The notes beneath the pieces are model-generated. The model did no database searches, was not told where the DNA came from, and worked only from the letters and a program-made list of their open reading frames with translations. Shown in pieces: positions 1-8,574 of a DNA stretch of 64,000 nucleotides (positions are counted from its first letter, which is position 1; every line of letters begins with the position of its first letter). The DNA lies in contig CBDHCC010000001.1 of the NCBI GenBank assembly GCA_965261015.1, forward strand, positions 1,426,001-1,490,000, written 5' to 3'. This stretch comes from CBDHCC01 sp965261015. GTDB lineage: Bacteria > Pseudomonadota > Alphaproteobacteria > Sphingomonadales > Sphingomonadaceae. A program made the translations under genes and the position numbers.

Positions 1-1427
1 ATTTCCGCGTCGCCGCGCAGATGATGCGCATGGCCCGGCGTCGGATCACGATGATCGGCTGGGACTTCGACAGCCGTATCCGGCTGGAGCAAGAGGGGCC
101 GAAGGGCGACACACCGACGCTGGGCAAGTTCCTGCTGTCCCTTGCGCGGGAGCGCCCGGACCTGGACATCCGCGTCCTGCGATGGGACTTCGGCGCCTAT
201 CGCGCGATGCGGCGCGGCTCGATGATGCTGGACCTGGCGCGGTGGCGAATGCAGCGCAACATCCACATGCGCTTCGACGGCGCCCACCCGGCGGGCTGTT
301 CCCATCATCAGAAAATCCTGATCATCGACGACGATTTGGCGGTGTGCGGCGGCATCGACATGACCGGCGACCGCTGGGACACGCGCGACCACCTGGCCGA
401 CGATCCCCGCAGGACCCGACCGCGCGGAAAACCTTATGGTCCCTGGCACGACGCCACCATGGTCGTGACCGGAGAGGTGGCGCAGGCGCTGGCGCACCTG
501 ACCCGCGACCGGTGGGAGCGGGCGACGGGTGAGGTGCTGGAGAGCGTCGAAGAGGGCGGCATCCTGTGGCCGGACGGACTGACGCCGGATTTCGAGGATG
601 TGACGCTGGCGATCGCGCGCACCATCGCACCCTGGCACGATCAGCCGGAGGTGCGGGAGGTGGAGGCGCTGCACCTGGCCACGATCGCGCGGGCCACCCG
701 CACGATCTATTCGGAGAACCAGTATTTCACCTCGCCGCGGATCGCCGCCGCTCTGGTTGAACGGATGAAGGCGGTGCCGGAGCTGGAGGTGGTGATGGTG
801 ATGCCGCTTACCGCCGACGGCTGGCTGGAACAGCAGGCGATGGATGGCGCGCGGGTGCGTCTGGTGCGCGAGATGCAGGAGGAGGTGGGTGCCGATCGCT
901 TTCGTGTGTTCTACCCGGTCAATGCCGGCGGTCAGCCAATCTACTGCCACGCCAAGATCACGATCACGGACGATCGGGCGCTTCGGATCGGATCGGCCAA
1001 CCTCAACAACCGATCGATGGCGCTCGACAGCGAGTGCGACCTGATGCTTGAGACCGGAGGAGAGGACCGGCTCGCCCAATGCGTCCTGACGATCCGCGAC
1101 CGCCTGCTCGCCGAGCATCTGGGATCCTCCGTGGATGCCCTGCGTGGCGCACTGGACGCGAACGACGGATCGTTGATCCGTACGATCCAGGCGCTGTCCT
1201 GCGGGACACGGACATTGATGCCCCTCCCGTTGGACCCTCCGCAGGGATGGCGGGCGGTGATCGCCGACCACGAACTCCTCGATCCGGAAAGTGCCGGCGA
1301 AATGTTCGAGGTCTTTAGCCGCCGCCGCCGGCTGCTGCGGCGGTTCCGCGCCGTTCGCGGCGGCGTGCGACGGCGGTTGGAACGGGCGCGTCAGTTCTCC
1401 GGCAGGAAGTCCGGCACGGACAGGTAG
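1..1427 (+). CDS. phospholipase D-like / cardiolipin synthase-like protein (5' end outside window)
   Basis: Member of the phospholipase D superfamily, which transfers or hydrolyses phosphatidyl groups at membranes through two HKD motifs. Counting from the Met at 21, the first motif is H96-Q-K98 with D103 and the second is CHAKITITDD, followed by GSANLNNRS. The reading frame stays open upstream of 21 (FRVAAQ precedes that Met), as expected before the usual MIGWDFDSR segment, so the gene starts outside the window and its N-terminus is missing. The C-terminus is Arg-rich and overlaps the 3' end of the convergent cysK by 37 bp. The exact substrate (cardiolipin synthesis or phospholipid hydrolysis) cannot be told from sequence. 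Confidence 0.9.
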   Translation, partial: FRVAAQMMRMARRRITMIGWDFDSRIRLEQEGPKGDTPTLGKFLLSLARERPDLDIRVLRWDFGAYRAMRRGSMMLDLARWRMQRNIHMRFDGAHPAGCSHHQKILIIDDDLAVCGGIDMTGDRWDTRDHLADDPRRTRPRGKPYGPWHDATMVVTGEVAQALAHLTRDRWERATGEVLESVEEGGILWPDGLTPDFEDVTLAIARTIAPWHDQPEVREVEALHLATIARATRTIYSENQYFTSPRIAAALVERMKAVPELEVVMVMPLTADGWLEQQAMDGARVRLVREMQEEVGADRFRVFYPVNAGGQPIYCHAKITITDDRALRIGSANLNNRSMALDSECDLMLETGGEDRLAQCVLTIRDRLLAEHLGSSVDALRGALDANDGSLIRTIQALSCGTRTLMPLPLDPPQGWRAVIADHELLDPESAGEMFEVFSRRRRLLRRFRAVRGGVRRRLERARQFSGRKSGTDR

Positions 1428-2308
1428 CGTTCGCCCGTGTCGTAGTTGAAGCCCAGCACGCGCTTGCCCACGAGGTCCGGCAATGTCTTTTGAATGGCCG
1501 CCAGGGTAGCGCCGGAGGAAATGCCCACCAACATCCCTTCCTCGGCCGCGGCCCGCCTCGCCATCTCTCGCGCGTCCTCCGGCTCCACGGTGATCGCGCC
1601 CTCGATGGCATCGCAATGGAGGTTCTCCGGGACGAAGCCGGCACCGATGCCCTGGATCGGATGCGGACCCGGCTTTCCGCCGGAAATCACGGGCGATCCG
1701 GCCGGCTCGACCGCCCACGCCTTGAAATCCGGCCAGACGGCCTTCAGCCGCTCCGCACAGCCTGTGATGTGCCCACCTGTCCCGACGCCGGTGATCATCA
1801 CATCGATCGGATCGTCGCGGAAGTCGGCCAGGATTTCTTCCGCCGTCGTGCGGACATGGACCTCGACATTCGCAGGGTTGTCGAACTGCTGCGCCATCCA
1901 GGCGTCGGGCGTCTGCTCGACGAGCTCCGTGGCGCGGTCGATCGCCCCCTTCATCCCGCCTTCCTTCGGCGTCAGGTCGAACGTCGCTCCATAGGCGAGC
2001 ATCAGGCGGCGGCGCTCCAACGACATGGATTCCGGCATGCAGAGGATCAGCTTGTAGCCCTTGACCGCGGCGACCATCGCCAGGCCGACGCCCGTATTGC
2101 CGCTGGTCGGCTCTATGATCGTGCCGCCGGGCCGCAGGGACCCGTCACGTTCCGCCGCCTCGACCATCGCCAGCGCAATGCGGTCCTTGATCGACCCGCC
2201 CGGATTGGCCCGTTCGGACTTGACCCAGATTTCGTGGTCGGGGAACAGCCGCGACAATCGGATATGCGGCGTTCCGCCGATCGTCTCGAGGATGGATTGC
2301 GCCTTCAT
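1391..2308 (-). CDS. cysK: cysteine synthase A (O-acetylserine sulfhydrylase)
   Basis: PLP enzyme that makes L-cysteine from O-acetylserine and sulfide, the last step of assimilatory sulfate reduction. At 305 aa it has full family length. Visible landmarks are NPGGSIKDRIA with the probable PLP lysine at K41, the substrate loop PTSGNTGVGLAM, and the phosphate-binding GVGTGGHITG. CysM (thiosulfate-using) cannot be fully excluded, but the overall pattern fits CysK. Its ATG overlaps the stop of the upstream MFS gene as ATGA, so the two are probably translationally coupled. Its 3' end overlaps the convergent phospholipase D-like gene. Confidence 0.93.
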   Translation of the reverse strand: MKAQSILETIGGTPHIRLSRLFPDHEIWVKSERANPGGSIKDRIALAMVEAAERDGSLRPGGTIIEPTSGNTGVGLAMVAAVKGYKLILCMPESMSLERRRLMLAYGATFDLTPKEGGMKGAIDRATELVEQTPDAWMAQQFDNPANVEVHVRTTAEEILADFRDDPIDVMITGVGTGGHITGCAERLKAVWPDFKAWAVEPAGSPVISGGKPGPHPIQGIGAGFVPENLHCDAIEGAITVEPEDAREMARRAAAEEGMLVGISSGATLAAIQKTLPDLVGKRVLGFNYDTGERYLSVPDFLPEN

Positions 2309-3579
2309 GTCGTGGCTTCCTTCGTTTCCAGATCGTCTTCAAAGCGTTTCGCACGTCTCAGCGCCGGGAACAACGCGGCCCAGCCCAGCGTGATGAGGAT
2401 CGCCGCCGCCCCGCCGGCGACGACGGCGAACACCGGGCCCATCGCCCAGGCCAGAAAACCGGACTCCGCCTCTCCCAGTTCGTTGGAGGCCGAGATCGTG
2501 AGGCCGCTCACCGCCGAAACCCGTCCGCGCTTGTCGTCAGGTGTGGCGAGCTGGATCAGCGACTGCCGCACATAGACGGAGAACATGTCGGCGGCGCCCG
2601 CGACGCCAAGTGCGCCGAGGGAAAGCGCCATGCTGGTCGACAGGCCAAAGACGACGGTGGCCAAGCCGAACACCACCACGGCGCCCAGCATCTTCGGTCC
2701 CACATTGCTCTTGAGGGGCCGGATGGAAAAGACGATCGCGACGACAGCCGCCCCCACCGCGGGCGCGGCGGCAAGCTGGCTGAGGCCGGTCGGCCCGACG
2801 CGCAGAATGTCGCGCGCATAGACCGGCAGCAATGCGGTGGCGCCCGCCAGCAGCACGGCGAACAGGTCAAGCGTGATCGCGCCCAGCACGACCTTGTTGC
2901 CGGCGACATACCGCAGCCCTTCCGCGACCTGCGCCAGGGGTCGCGCGTTCGACGGAGCCGGACGCCGCGCGAGCGGCTTGACCTGCCACAAGAACAGGCT
3001 GGCGATGGCGAACAGGCCGGCGGCCGCCCAATAGGCGAAATCGTGCCGCACCGCATAGGCCAGACCGCCGATCGCAGGCCCCACGATAGCTCCGGTCTGC
3101 CAGGCGATCGACGAGAGCGCGATCGCGGTGGGCAACACGGCCTTAGGCACCAGATTCGGTGCGATGGAGGAATAAGCGGGGCCGGCAAAGGCCCGGGCAA
3201 CGCCCAGCAACACGGCGATGCCCAACAGCACCGGCAAGTGCATCGCGCCCACATACGTCACCGCCGCCAACGTCACGGCGCAGGCGAACTGCAGCAGCAG
3301 GGTCAGTCGCGCGATGACCAGGCGATCATAGCGATCCGCGACCCAGCCGGTGACGGGGGTCAGCAGGAAAAGCGGCAGGAACTGCAAAAGGCCTAGGAGG
3401 CCCAGCCGCGCCGAGGCTTCCTGAACGCCCAGGCCCAGCTCCGAGCGGGCAAGGTCATAGGCCTGGTAGCCGATGATCAGGACCATGGCGTACTGCGCCA
3501 GGGTCATGGTCCAGCGCGTCACGACATAGTTGCGAAAGTCGGGGATGCGCAGGGGGTGACGCGATGCGGCAGCTATCAT
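2305..3579 (-). CDS. MFS transporter
   Basis: Integral inner-membrane protein of about 424 aa with alternating hydrophobic segments along its whole length. It carries the MFS loop-2/3 type signature GWVADRYDRL between the early helices, as in drug- or metabolite-exporting MFS proteins. The substrate is not predictable. Coupling to cysK by a 4-bp overlap hints at a link to sulfur or cysteine metabolism, for example efflux of cysteine or its precursors, but this is inference only. ATG at 3579 is used; an in-frame GTG at 3600 would add seven residues. Neither start has a strong ribosome-binding site. Confidence 0.85.
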   Translation of the reverse strand: MIAAASRHPLRIPDFRNYVVTRWTMTLAQYAMVLIIGYQAYDLARSELGLGVQEASARLGLLGLLQFLPLFLLTPVTGWVADRYDRLVIARLTLLLQFACAVTLAAVTYVGAMHLPVLLGIAVLLGVARAFAGPAYSSIAPNLVPKAVLPTAIALSSIAWQTGAIVGPAIGGLAYAVRHDFAYWAAAGLFAIASLFLWQVKPLARRPAPSNARPLAQVAEGLRYVAGNKVVLGAITLDLFAVLLAGATALLPVYARDILRVGPTGLSQLAAAPAVGAAVVAIVFSIRPLKSNVGPKMLGAVVVFGLATVVFGLSTSMALSLGALGVAGAADMFSVYVRQSLIQLATPDDKRGRVSAVSGLTISASNELGEAESGFLAWAMGPVFAVVAGGAAAILITLGWAALFPALRRAKRFEDDLETKEATT

Positions 3580-3619
3580 GAGGCCACCACCGCGCGGCAC
3601 TCGTTCGATGACTGATATG

Positions 3620-4072
3620 TCACGAAAGCGGGCGGCAATAGGCCTCTCGACCCACCGTGGCCGTCAGGCAATCGGCGGCCGGATCGATCCACTTCATTCC
3701 GGTCTGCGCGCCACTGCCGTGGGTCAGCACGACCCGGCCTTCGGGCCGACCCGACAGCACGATGGTGTCGCCGATGCGCGTTCCCTCGTAGGTGCCGCGA
3801 TGGTCCAGGTGGTACTGCATCGTCACCCGGACCTTACCCGGCCCGGTCCGCTCGACCTGCGCGTAGGTGCCCTCGACGCCGACCCATCGCCCGGTGAGAT
3901 CCACCGTCGCACCTTCTTCCGCATCCTCGAGAGTGCCCTGCTTTTCGGCCGACGTCGCGGGAGAGCCGACGGAGCCTACAGCATCGGCCATGTTGGCGGC
4001 CGATCGATCGGCCTTGCCCGCGTCCGGTGTGCAAGACGAGAGCAGCGGGAGCAGCGCCGCCAGCCACCTCAT
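3620..4072 (-). CDS. predicted lipoprotein of unknown function
   Basis: 150-aa protein with a very short signal sequence and the lipobox LLSSC, so it is probably lipidated at Cys14 and held in the outer or inner membrane. A low-complexity Ala/Asp/Ser linker follows, then a roughly 80-residue segment that reads like a small beta-rich domain (TGRWVGVEGTYAQVER, then GTRIGDTIVLSGRPEG). Two Cys near the C-terminus could pair in the periplasm. I do not recognise the family. Its ATG overlaps the stop of the alpha/beta hydrolase gene as ATGA, so the two are made together. Confidence 0.75.
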   Translation of the reverse strand: MRWLAALLPLLSSCTPDAGKADRSAANMADAVGSVGSPATSAEKQGTLEDAEEGATVDLTGRWVGVEGTYAQVERTGPGKVRVTMQYHLDHRGTYEGTRIGDTIVLSGRPEGRVVLTHGSGAQTGMKWIDPAADCLTATVGREAYCRPLS

Positions 4073-4893
4073 CGGGAAAGAAACTGCTTCAGATCGCCGA
4101 TCAGGCGATCCGTCGCCGTCTCGAGCAGTCCGTGCGGTTCGCCGTCATATTCGATGAGTTCGGCACCGGCGATGCCGCGCGCCGCCGGCCGGCCCGAGGC
4201 GTCGATCGGGACCGTCTGATCCTTTGTGCCGTGGATCACCAGCGTTGGCACGTTGAAGGCGGCGAGGTCGGGCCGGAAGTCCGTCGACCCGAACGCCTCC
4301 GCGCAGGCCAGGGTGGGGCGCAGGCCCGCCGCCATGCACATCGTCCATGCCCAATGCAGCATCTCGTCCGACACGTTGTTCAGAACGAGTCCCTGGCCAA
4401 AGAAGTCCTTGAGAAAACCTTTCATGAAATGCGCCCGGTCGTCCAACATACCCGCCGTCATCTTGTCGAAGGTGGATTGCGGCACCCCGTCCGGGTTGTC
4501 GTCGGTCTTCAGCATGTAAGGGACTACGGACGAGACCAGGGCGGCCGAACGCACGCCGGTGCCACCGTGCCGGCTCATATATCGGGCGACCTCGCCACCA
4601 CCCATCGAGAACCCGACGATCGCGGCGTCCTGTGCGCCGGTGGCGGACAGCACATCGCGCAGATCGTCCGCGAGCGTGTCGTAATCGTACCCGCTCCAAG
4701 GCTGATCGGAGCGACCGAACCCTCGCCGATCATAAGCGATCACCCGATGGCCCGCCTTTGCCAGGTCCAGCGCCACGCGATCCCAGCTGTCGGCGTTGAG
4801 CGGCCAACCGTGGATGAGCACCACCGGGCGACCACCCCCGTTCCATTCCTTATAATAAAGGGTCGTGTCGTCGGATGTGTTCAAGCGGGGCAT
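4069..4893 (-). CDS. alpha/beta-fold hydrolase (cofactor-free haloperoxidase/esterase type)
   Basis: 274-aa single-domain alpha/beta hydrolase. The oxyanion-hole segment LIHGWPLNADSW, the nucleophile elbow GFSMGGGE with S96, the acid D225 in HGTKDQTVP and the base H254 in EPHGLL give a complete catalytic triad. Spacing and motifs resemble the cofactor-independent haloperoxidase/arylesterase group; members hydrolyse esters and the haloperoxidase activity is a side reaction. No signal peptide is seen, so it is probably cytoplasmic. It is coupled to the downstream lipoprotein gene by a 4-bp overlap. The natural substrate is unknown. Confidence 0.9.
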   Translation of the reverse strand: MPRLNTSDDTTLYYKEWNGGGRPVVLIHGWPLNADSWDRVALDLAKAGHRVIAYDRRGFGRSDQPWSGYDYDTLADDLRDVLSATGAQDAAIVGFSMGGGEVARYMSRHGGTGVRSAALVSSVVPYMLKTDDNPDGVPQSTFDKMTAGMLDDRAHFMKGFLKDFFGQGLVLNNVSDEMLHWAWTMCMAAGLRPTLACAEAFGSTDFRPDLAAFNVPTLVIHGTKDQTVPIDASGRPAARGIAGAELIEYDGEPHGLLETATDRLIGDLKQFLSR

Positions 4894-4954
4894 CGAGCGG
4901 AACTCCTTTGGTCGCGTCCTCCGTCAATCACCGGACAGCGCAGCCGGTTCCCGC

Positions 4955-5596
4955 TCAGGCGACTGGAGGCGGAACCGTCAGCGCACCATTGGCATCCACC
5001 GCGCCGCGAGGCACCACGATGACCTTCGTGCCCAGGCTGGCCTCTCCGAACAGCCGCTCCGCGAACTCCCACGGCACGCCGATGCACCCGTGCGTGTTTT
5101 CCCCGAACTGGACGGTGCTGGCGTGGACGGCGACCCCGTCGTTTGTCAGCCGCAGCATGAAGGGCATCGGCACGTTGTAGATGTTCGAAATGTGATCGGC
5201 GTCCTTCTCACTGATTGGAAAGGTGCCGGTGGGCGTCGGTTTTTCGATCTTGCCGTGCAGGATCGCCGTGCGCCCGATCTCCGTGCGTCCACGAAAGGCG
5301 TGGAACTCCCGGGCGGACAGATCGACGACGAACCAGGCTGGCCCCGTCGCACCCGTCGCGTTCCAGGCGAAATCGCCTGGCGCGAGCGGCCGGTCGAGCT
5401 GTAGCATCACCGGCGGCTCGCCGGGCTTGCCGACGGTGGGGGCCACCGCGACCGCGACCTGCTCGCCTTTCACGACCAGCGGACCCGCCGAACGCCACCA
5501 CAGCACAGCCCCCAACAGCCCCACCAGCAGCAGGGTCGTCGTGGCGAGCGGCCACAACCGGTCGAAAAGCGTGGGAGCGGGCGGGTCGGTCACCAT
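4955..5596 (-). CDS. L,D-transpeptidase (YkuD domain), membrane-anchored
   Basis: About 213 aa. One N-terminal membrane segment (LATTTLLLVGLLGAVLWW) is followed by a periplasmic YkuD catalytic domain. The active-site block is VHASTVQFGENTHGCIGVP: the upstream His and the HGC cysteine nucleophile are present, but the usual Ser before HGC is Thr. Such enzymes form 3-3 cross-links in peptidoglycan or attach proteins to it. ATG at 5596 was chosen; a TTG at 5617 would extend it by seven residues. It lies downstream of the UvrD-type helicase gene with a 91-bp gap containing a GC hairpin, so co-transcription is uncertain. Confidence 0.88.
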   Translation of the reverse strand: MVTDPPAPTLFDRLWPLATTTLLLVGLLGAVLWWRSAGPLVVKGEQVAVAVAPTVGKPGEPPVMLQLDRPLAPGDFAWNATGATGPAWFVVDLSAREFHAFRGRTEIGRTAILHGKIEKPTPTGTFPISEKDADHISNIYNVPMPFMLRLTNDGVAVHASTVQFGENTHGCIGVPWEFAERLFGEASLGTKVIVVPRGAVDANGALTVPPPVA

Positions 5597-5641
5597 GGGC
5601 GTGGGTCTGCCAGGCAACGGCGAAGGTTGAGTGAACGGAAC

Positions 5642-5661
5642 GCCGGCATCCCGACGCCGGC
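5642..5661 (-). terminator. possible GC hairpin after the helicase gene
   Basis: Two copies of the self-complementary hexamer GCCGGC separated by 8 nt lie between the helicase stop and the L,D-transpeptidase start. No T-tract follows on the minus strand, so this is only a weak candidate for a terminator or pause site. Confidence 0.25.
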
Positions 5662-5687
5662 CGGTCGCGGACGGTCGGTGCCCGGCT

Positions 5688-7967
5688 TCACCCGACGGCC
5701 AACGTCACGAAGCTGTCCATGACCTTCTTGTGTCCCGACGCCTCGAAGTCGATGGTCAGCTTATTGCCGTCCTGCGCCTCCACCCGGCCATAGCCGAATT
5801 TCTGGTGGAAGACGCGCGCGCCGACGCTCACATCCGCTCTGGGCTTCGCGGCGAAGGAGACGGCCGACTGGCGTGACTCCGCCACGCGCTTCGGCGTTCC
5901 GTCGAACCCGCCGCCGGTGGCCGCACGCTGCCAGCCCGGCCCGCGCGACTGGCCGCGCTCCACATCGGCGAACGGGTCTGCGCGCTCGGACCAGTTCGCG
6001 CGCCACAGCGACTCGCCGCCCGCCATCGTGGTCTCCGTCTCGATGTGATCGGCCGGCAGCTCGGCGACGAAGCGCGACGGAATGGAGCTGGTCCATTGGC
6101 CGTAGATGCGGCGATTGGAGGCGTGCAGGATCGTACAACTCTCGCGCGCTCGCGTGATCGCGACATAGGCCAGCCGGCGCTCTTCCTCCACGCTCTTCAC
6201 TCCGCCCTCGTCGATCGCGCGTTGGGACGGAAAGACCCCTTCCTCCCACCCGGGCAGGAAGACGTGGGGGAACTCCAGGCCCTTGGCGCCGTGCATGGTC
6301 ATGATCGTGACCTTATCCGCCCCGTCGGCCGCGTCGTTGTCCATCACGAGCGCGACGTGCTCCAGGAAGTCGCCGAGGGTGGCATAGTCCTCCATCGCCC
6401 GCGCCAGCTCCGTCAGGTTCTCAAGCCGGCCCGCCGCCTCCGCGGTCCGCTCCGCCTGCAGCCAATCCGTATAGCCGCACTCGTCCATGATCGTGCGGCA
6501 AAGCTCGGCGGGGGTCAGATCGGCGCGCTCTCGCCAGGACGCAATATCGCCCACCAACCGTCCGAGCGAACCGCGCGCGCGGGCGGGCAGTTCGTCCGTG
6601 TCAAGCAGGCGGGCGGCGGCCACCGTCAACGGCACGCCCTCCGCGCGCGCCGCGCGGTGGACCGTCTCGACCGACTTGTCGCCCAGGCCCCGCTTGGGCA
6701 CGTTCACGATCCGCTCAAAAGCGAGATCGTCCGCCGGTTGGTGGACGACCCGCAGATATGCCAGCGCGTCGCGCACCTCCGCGCGTTCGTAGAAGCGGAA
6801 GCCGCCGACGATCCGATAGGGCAGACCGATGGCGATGAACCGATCCTCGAACTCGCGGGTCTGGAACTGGGCGCGCACCAGAATGGCGGCACGGCTGGCG
6901 GGAATGCCCTTGCGGCCCAGTGCCTCGATCTCCTCGCCGATGCGGCGCGCCTCCTCGGGTCCGTCCCACACGCCGATCACCCGGACCTTTTCGCCACCGT
7001 CGAGCGCGGTCCAGAGCGTCTTGCCCAGTCGTTCCCCATTCTGGTCGATGACACCGGACGCGGCGGCGAGGATGTGCTGGGTGGATCGGTAGTTCTGTTC
7101 CAGCTTGATGACGGCGGCACCCGGGAAGTCACGCTCGAAGCGCAGGATGTTGGCGACCTCCGCGCCGCGCCAGCTGTAGATCGACTGGTCGTCATCGCCG
7201 ACGACCGCGATGTTCCTTCGCGCCTGCGCGAGCAATCGCAGCCAGAGGTACTGCGACGAATTCGTGTCCTGATATTCGTCCACCAAGATATATTTGAAGC
7301 GGTCCTGATAGGTCTTCAGCACCTCTGCATCCGTCTTGAACAACGTCAGCATGTGCAACAGCAAGTCACCGAAGTCGCAGGCGTTCAGCGACTTCAGCCT
7401 CTCTTGGTATGCGCGGTACAGCTCCTGGCCTCGCCCGTTCGCGAACGCCTCGTTGTCCCCGGCGTCCAGGTCGGCCGGCACAAGGCCGCGGTTCTTCCAC
7501 CCGTCGATCAGGCCAGCCAGCATGCGAGGGGTCCAGCGCTTCTCGTCCAGTTCGGCGGCGCGGATCAGCTGCTTGAGCAGCCGCAGCTGATCGTCGGTGT
7601 CCAGGATGGTGAAGTTCGGCTGCAAGCCGACAAGCTCGGCGTGGCGGCGCAGCATCTTGGCACCGATGGAATGGAAGGTGCCAAGCCACGGCATGCCCTC
7701 CACCGCCGGCCCGACCAGGCGCCCGACGCGCTCCCGCATCTCCCGAGCCGCCTTGTTGGTGAAGGTGACCGCCAAAATCTCGGACGGCCAGGCGCGCCGG
7801 GTGTGGAGCAGGTGGGCCAGCCGCGCCGTCAGCGCCGCCGTCTTTCCCGTGCCCGCGCCGGCCAGCACCAACACGGGTCCGTCCGCCGTCAGCACCGCCT
7901 CGCGCTGAGGCGGGTTCAACGTGGCGAGGTACGGCGGGTCCTGCGTATCGGTGAGGGAGGCGGGCAT
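5688..7967 (-). CDS. uvrD: ATP-dependent 3'-5' DNA helicase, UvrD/PcrA family
   Basis: Superfamily 1A helicase of 759 aa from ATG 7967 (MPASLTDTQ). It unwinds DNA in nucleotide excision and mismatch repair and clears replication blocks. Motifs seen are the Q-motif LNPPQREAV, Walker A AGAGTGKTAAL, motif II VDEYQDTNSSQY, motif III GDDDQSIYSWRGA, motif IV EQNYRS, and motifs V/VI MTMHGAKGLEF and RRLAYVAITRARE. The C-terminus ends in a Tudor-like segment (VFHQKFGYGRVEAQDGNKLTIDFE) typical of PcrA/UvrD. An 80-residue in-frame upstream extension is Arg/Pro-rich and lacks family character, so it was discarded. A GTTC-N7-GTTC site sits just before the ATG, suggesting LexA control. Confidence 0.95.
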   Translation of the reverse strand: MPASLTDTQDPPYLATLNPPQREAVLTADGPVLVLAGAGTGKTAALTARLAHLLHTRRAWPSEILAVTFTNKAAREMRERVGRLVGPAVEGMPWLGTFHSIGAKMLRRHAELVGLQPNFTILDTDDQLRLLKQLIRAAELDEKRWTPRMLAGLIDGWKNRGLVPADLDAGDNEAFANGRGQELYRAYQERLKSLNACDFGDLLLHMLTLFKTDAEVLKTYQDRFKYILVDEYQDTNSSQYLWLRLLAQARRNIAVVGDDDQSIYSWRGAEVANILRFERDFPGAAVIKLEQNYRSTQHILAAASGVIDQNGERLGKTLWTALDGGEKVRVIGVWDGPEEARRIGEEIEALGRKGIPASRAAILVRAQFQTREFEDRFIAIGLPYRIVGGFRFYERAEVRDALAYLRVVHQPADDLAFERIVNVPKRGLGDKSVETVHRAARAEGVPLTVAAARLLDTDELPARARGSLGRLVGDIASWRERADLTPAELCRTIMDECGYTDWLQAERTAEAAGRLENLTELARAMEDYATLGDFLEHVALVMDNDAADGADKVTIMTMHGAKGLEFPHVFLPGWEEGVFPSQRAIDEGGVKSVEEERRLAYVAITRARESCTILHASNRRIYGQWTSSIPSRFVAELPADHIETETTMAGGESLWRANWSERADPFADVERGQSRGPGWQRAATGGGFDGTPKRVAESRQSAVSFAAKPRADVSVGARVFHQKFGYGRVEAQDGNKLTIDFEASGHKKVMDSFVTLAVG

Positions 7968-7971
7968 GGGT

Positions 7972-7986
7972 GAACAGCTAGGGAAC
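7972..7986 (-). promoter_or_regulatory. putative LexA/SOS box upstream of uvrD
   Basis: On the minus strand this reads GTTC CCTAGCT GTTC, an exact match to the alphaproteobacterial SOS box GTTC-N7-GTTC. It ends 4 nt before the helicase ATG, so a bound repressor would cover the translation start region and the promoter would have to lie just upstream, in the 46-bp gap after rsmD or inside rsmD. A match of eight fixed bases is expected about twice by chance in 64 kb counting both strands. The support is its placement in front of a repair helicase and the second exact match in front of recA. Confidence 0.55.
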
Positions 7987-8013
7987 AAGGAGGAAGGGGG
8001 CAAGGCGGGCCGT

Positions 8014-8571
8014 TCAGGGGGCGACGGCCGCTCCGGACCGCAGCAGCCACAGCTTCGCGCGCCCGACCTCTCGTTCGGCCGCTGTGTCCCAGCCGTCGGA
8101 CGCCAGCACCTCCTCTCGGCCGGTCTCCACCGCCAACCATGTCGCGGCACCGACCCAGCCGATCGCGAGCAGATGGGCGAGCGTGGCCTGGGCCGCGCCC
8201 GTTCCATAAGGGGGATCGATCAGGATCAGATCGGGCACTCGACCGCCGCCCGCCAGCGCCAGGACATCTCCGCGCCGGATCTCCGCGCGATCCGCCGCCG
8301 CCAGCGTAGTCACGTTCGCGCGGATCGCGCGCAGAGCGTCCGTGTCCTGCTCGACGAATATGCATTTGGAGGCTCCGCGCGACAGCGCCTCCAGGCCCGC
8401 GGCGCCGGAACCGGCATACAGGTCCGCCACGAGCAGGTTCTCGAACGATCCCATACGGCTCGTCAGCATGGAAAACAGCGCCTCCCGCGTCCGATCGGCC
8501 GTGGGACGCGTGCTACCACCGCTGGGAGCGACCAGTCGCCGCCCGCGCCATTCGCCCGCGACGATGCGCAT
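8014..8571 (-). CDS. rsmD: 16S rRNA (guanine966-N2)-methyltransferase
   Basis: 185-aa SAM-dependent methyltransferase modifying G966 of 16S rRNA during small-subunit assembly. The N-terminus MRIVAGEWRGRRLVAP followed by RPTADRTREALFS is the RsmD signature. The SAM-binding motif is DLYAGSGAAGLEALSRGA and the catalytic motif is DPPYGTG. The gene lies 3 bp after the rluB-like gene on the same strand, so two rRNA-modifying enzymes share a probable transcript, followed by the helicase gene. Confidence 0.95.
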   Translation of the reverse strand: MRIVAGEWRGRRLVAPSGGSTRPTADRTREALFSMLTSRMGSFENLLVADLYAGSGAAGLEALSRGASKCIFVEQDTDALRAIRANVTTLAAADRAEIRRGDVLALAGGGRVPDLILIDPPYGTGAAQATLAHLLAIGWVGAATWLAVETGREEVLASDGWDTAAEREVGRAKLWLLRSGAAVAP

Positions 8572-8574
8572 GGG

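Noticed and set aside
1490..2575. 361-codon plus-strand frame opposite cysK
   Set aside because: Overlaps cysK and the MFS gene completely and has no recognisable domain.
6045..7973. 642-codon plus-strand frame
   Set aside because: Antisense of the UvrD-type helicase, which has all helicase motifs on the minus strand.
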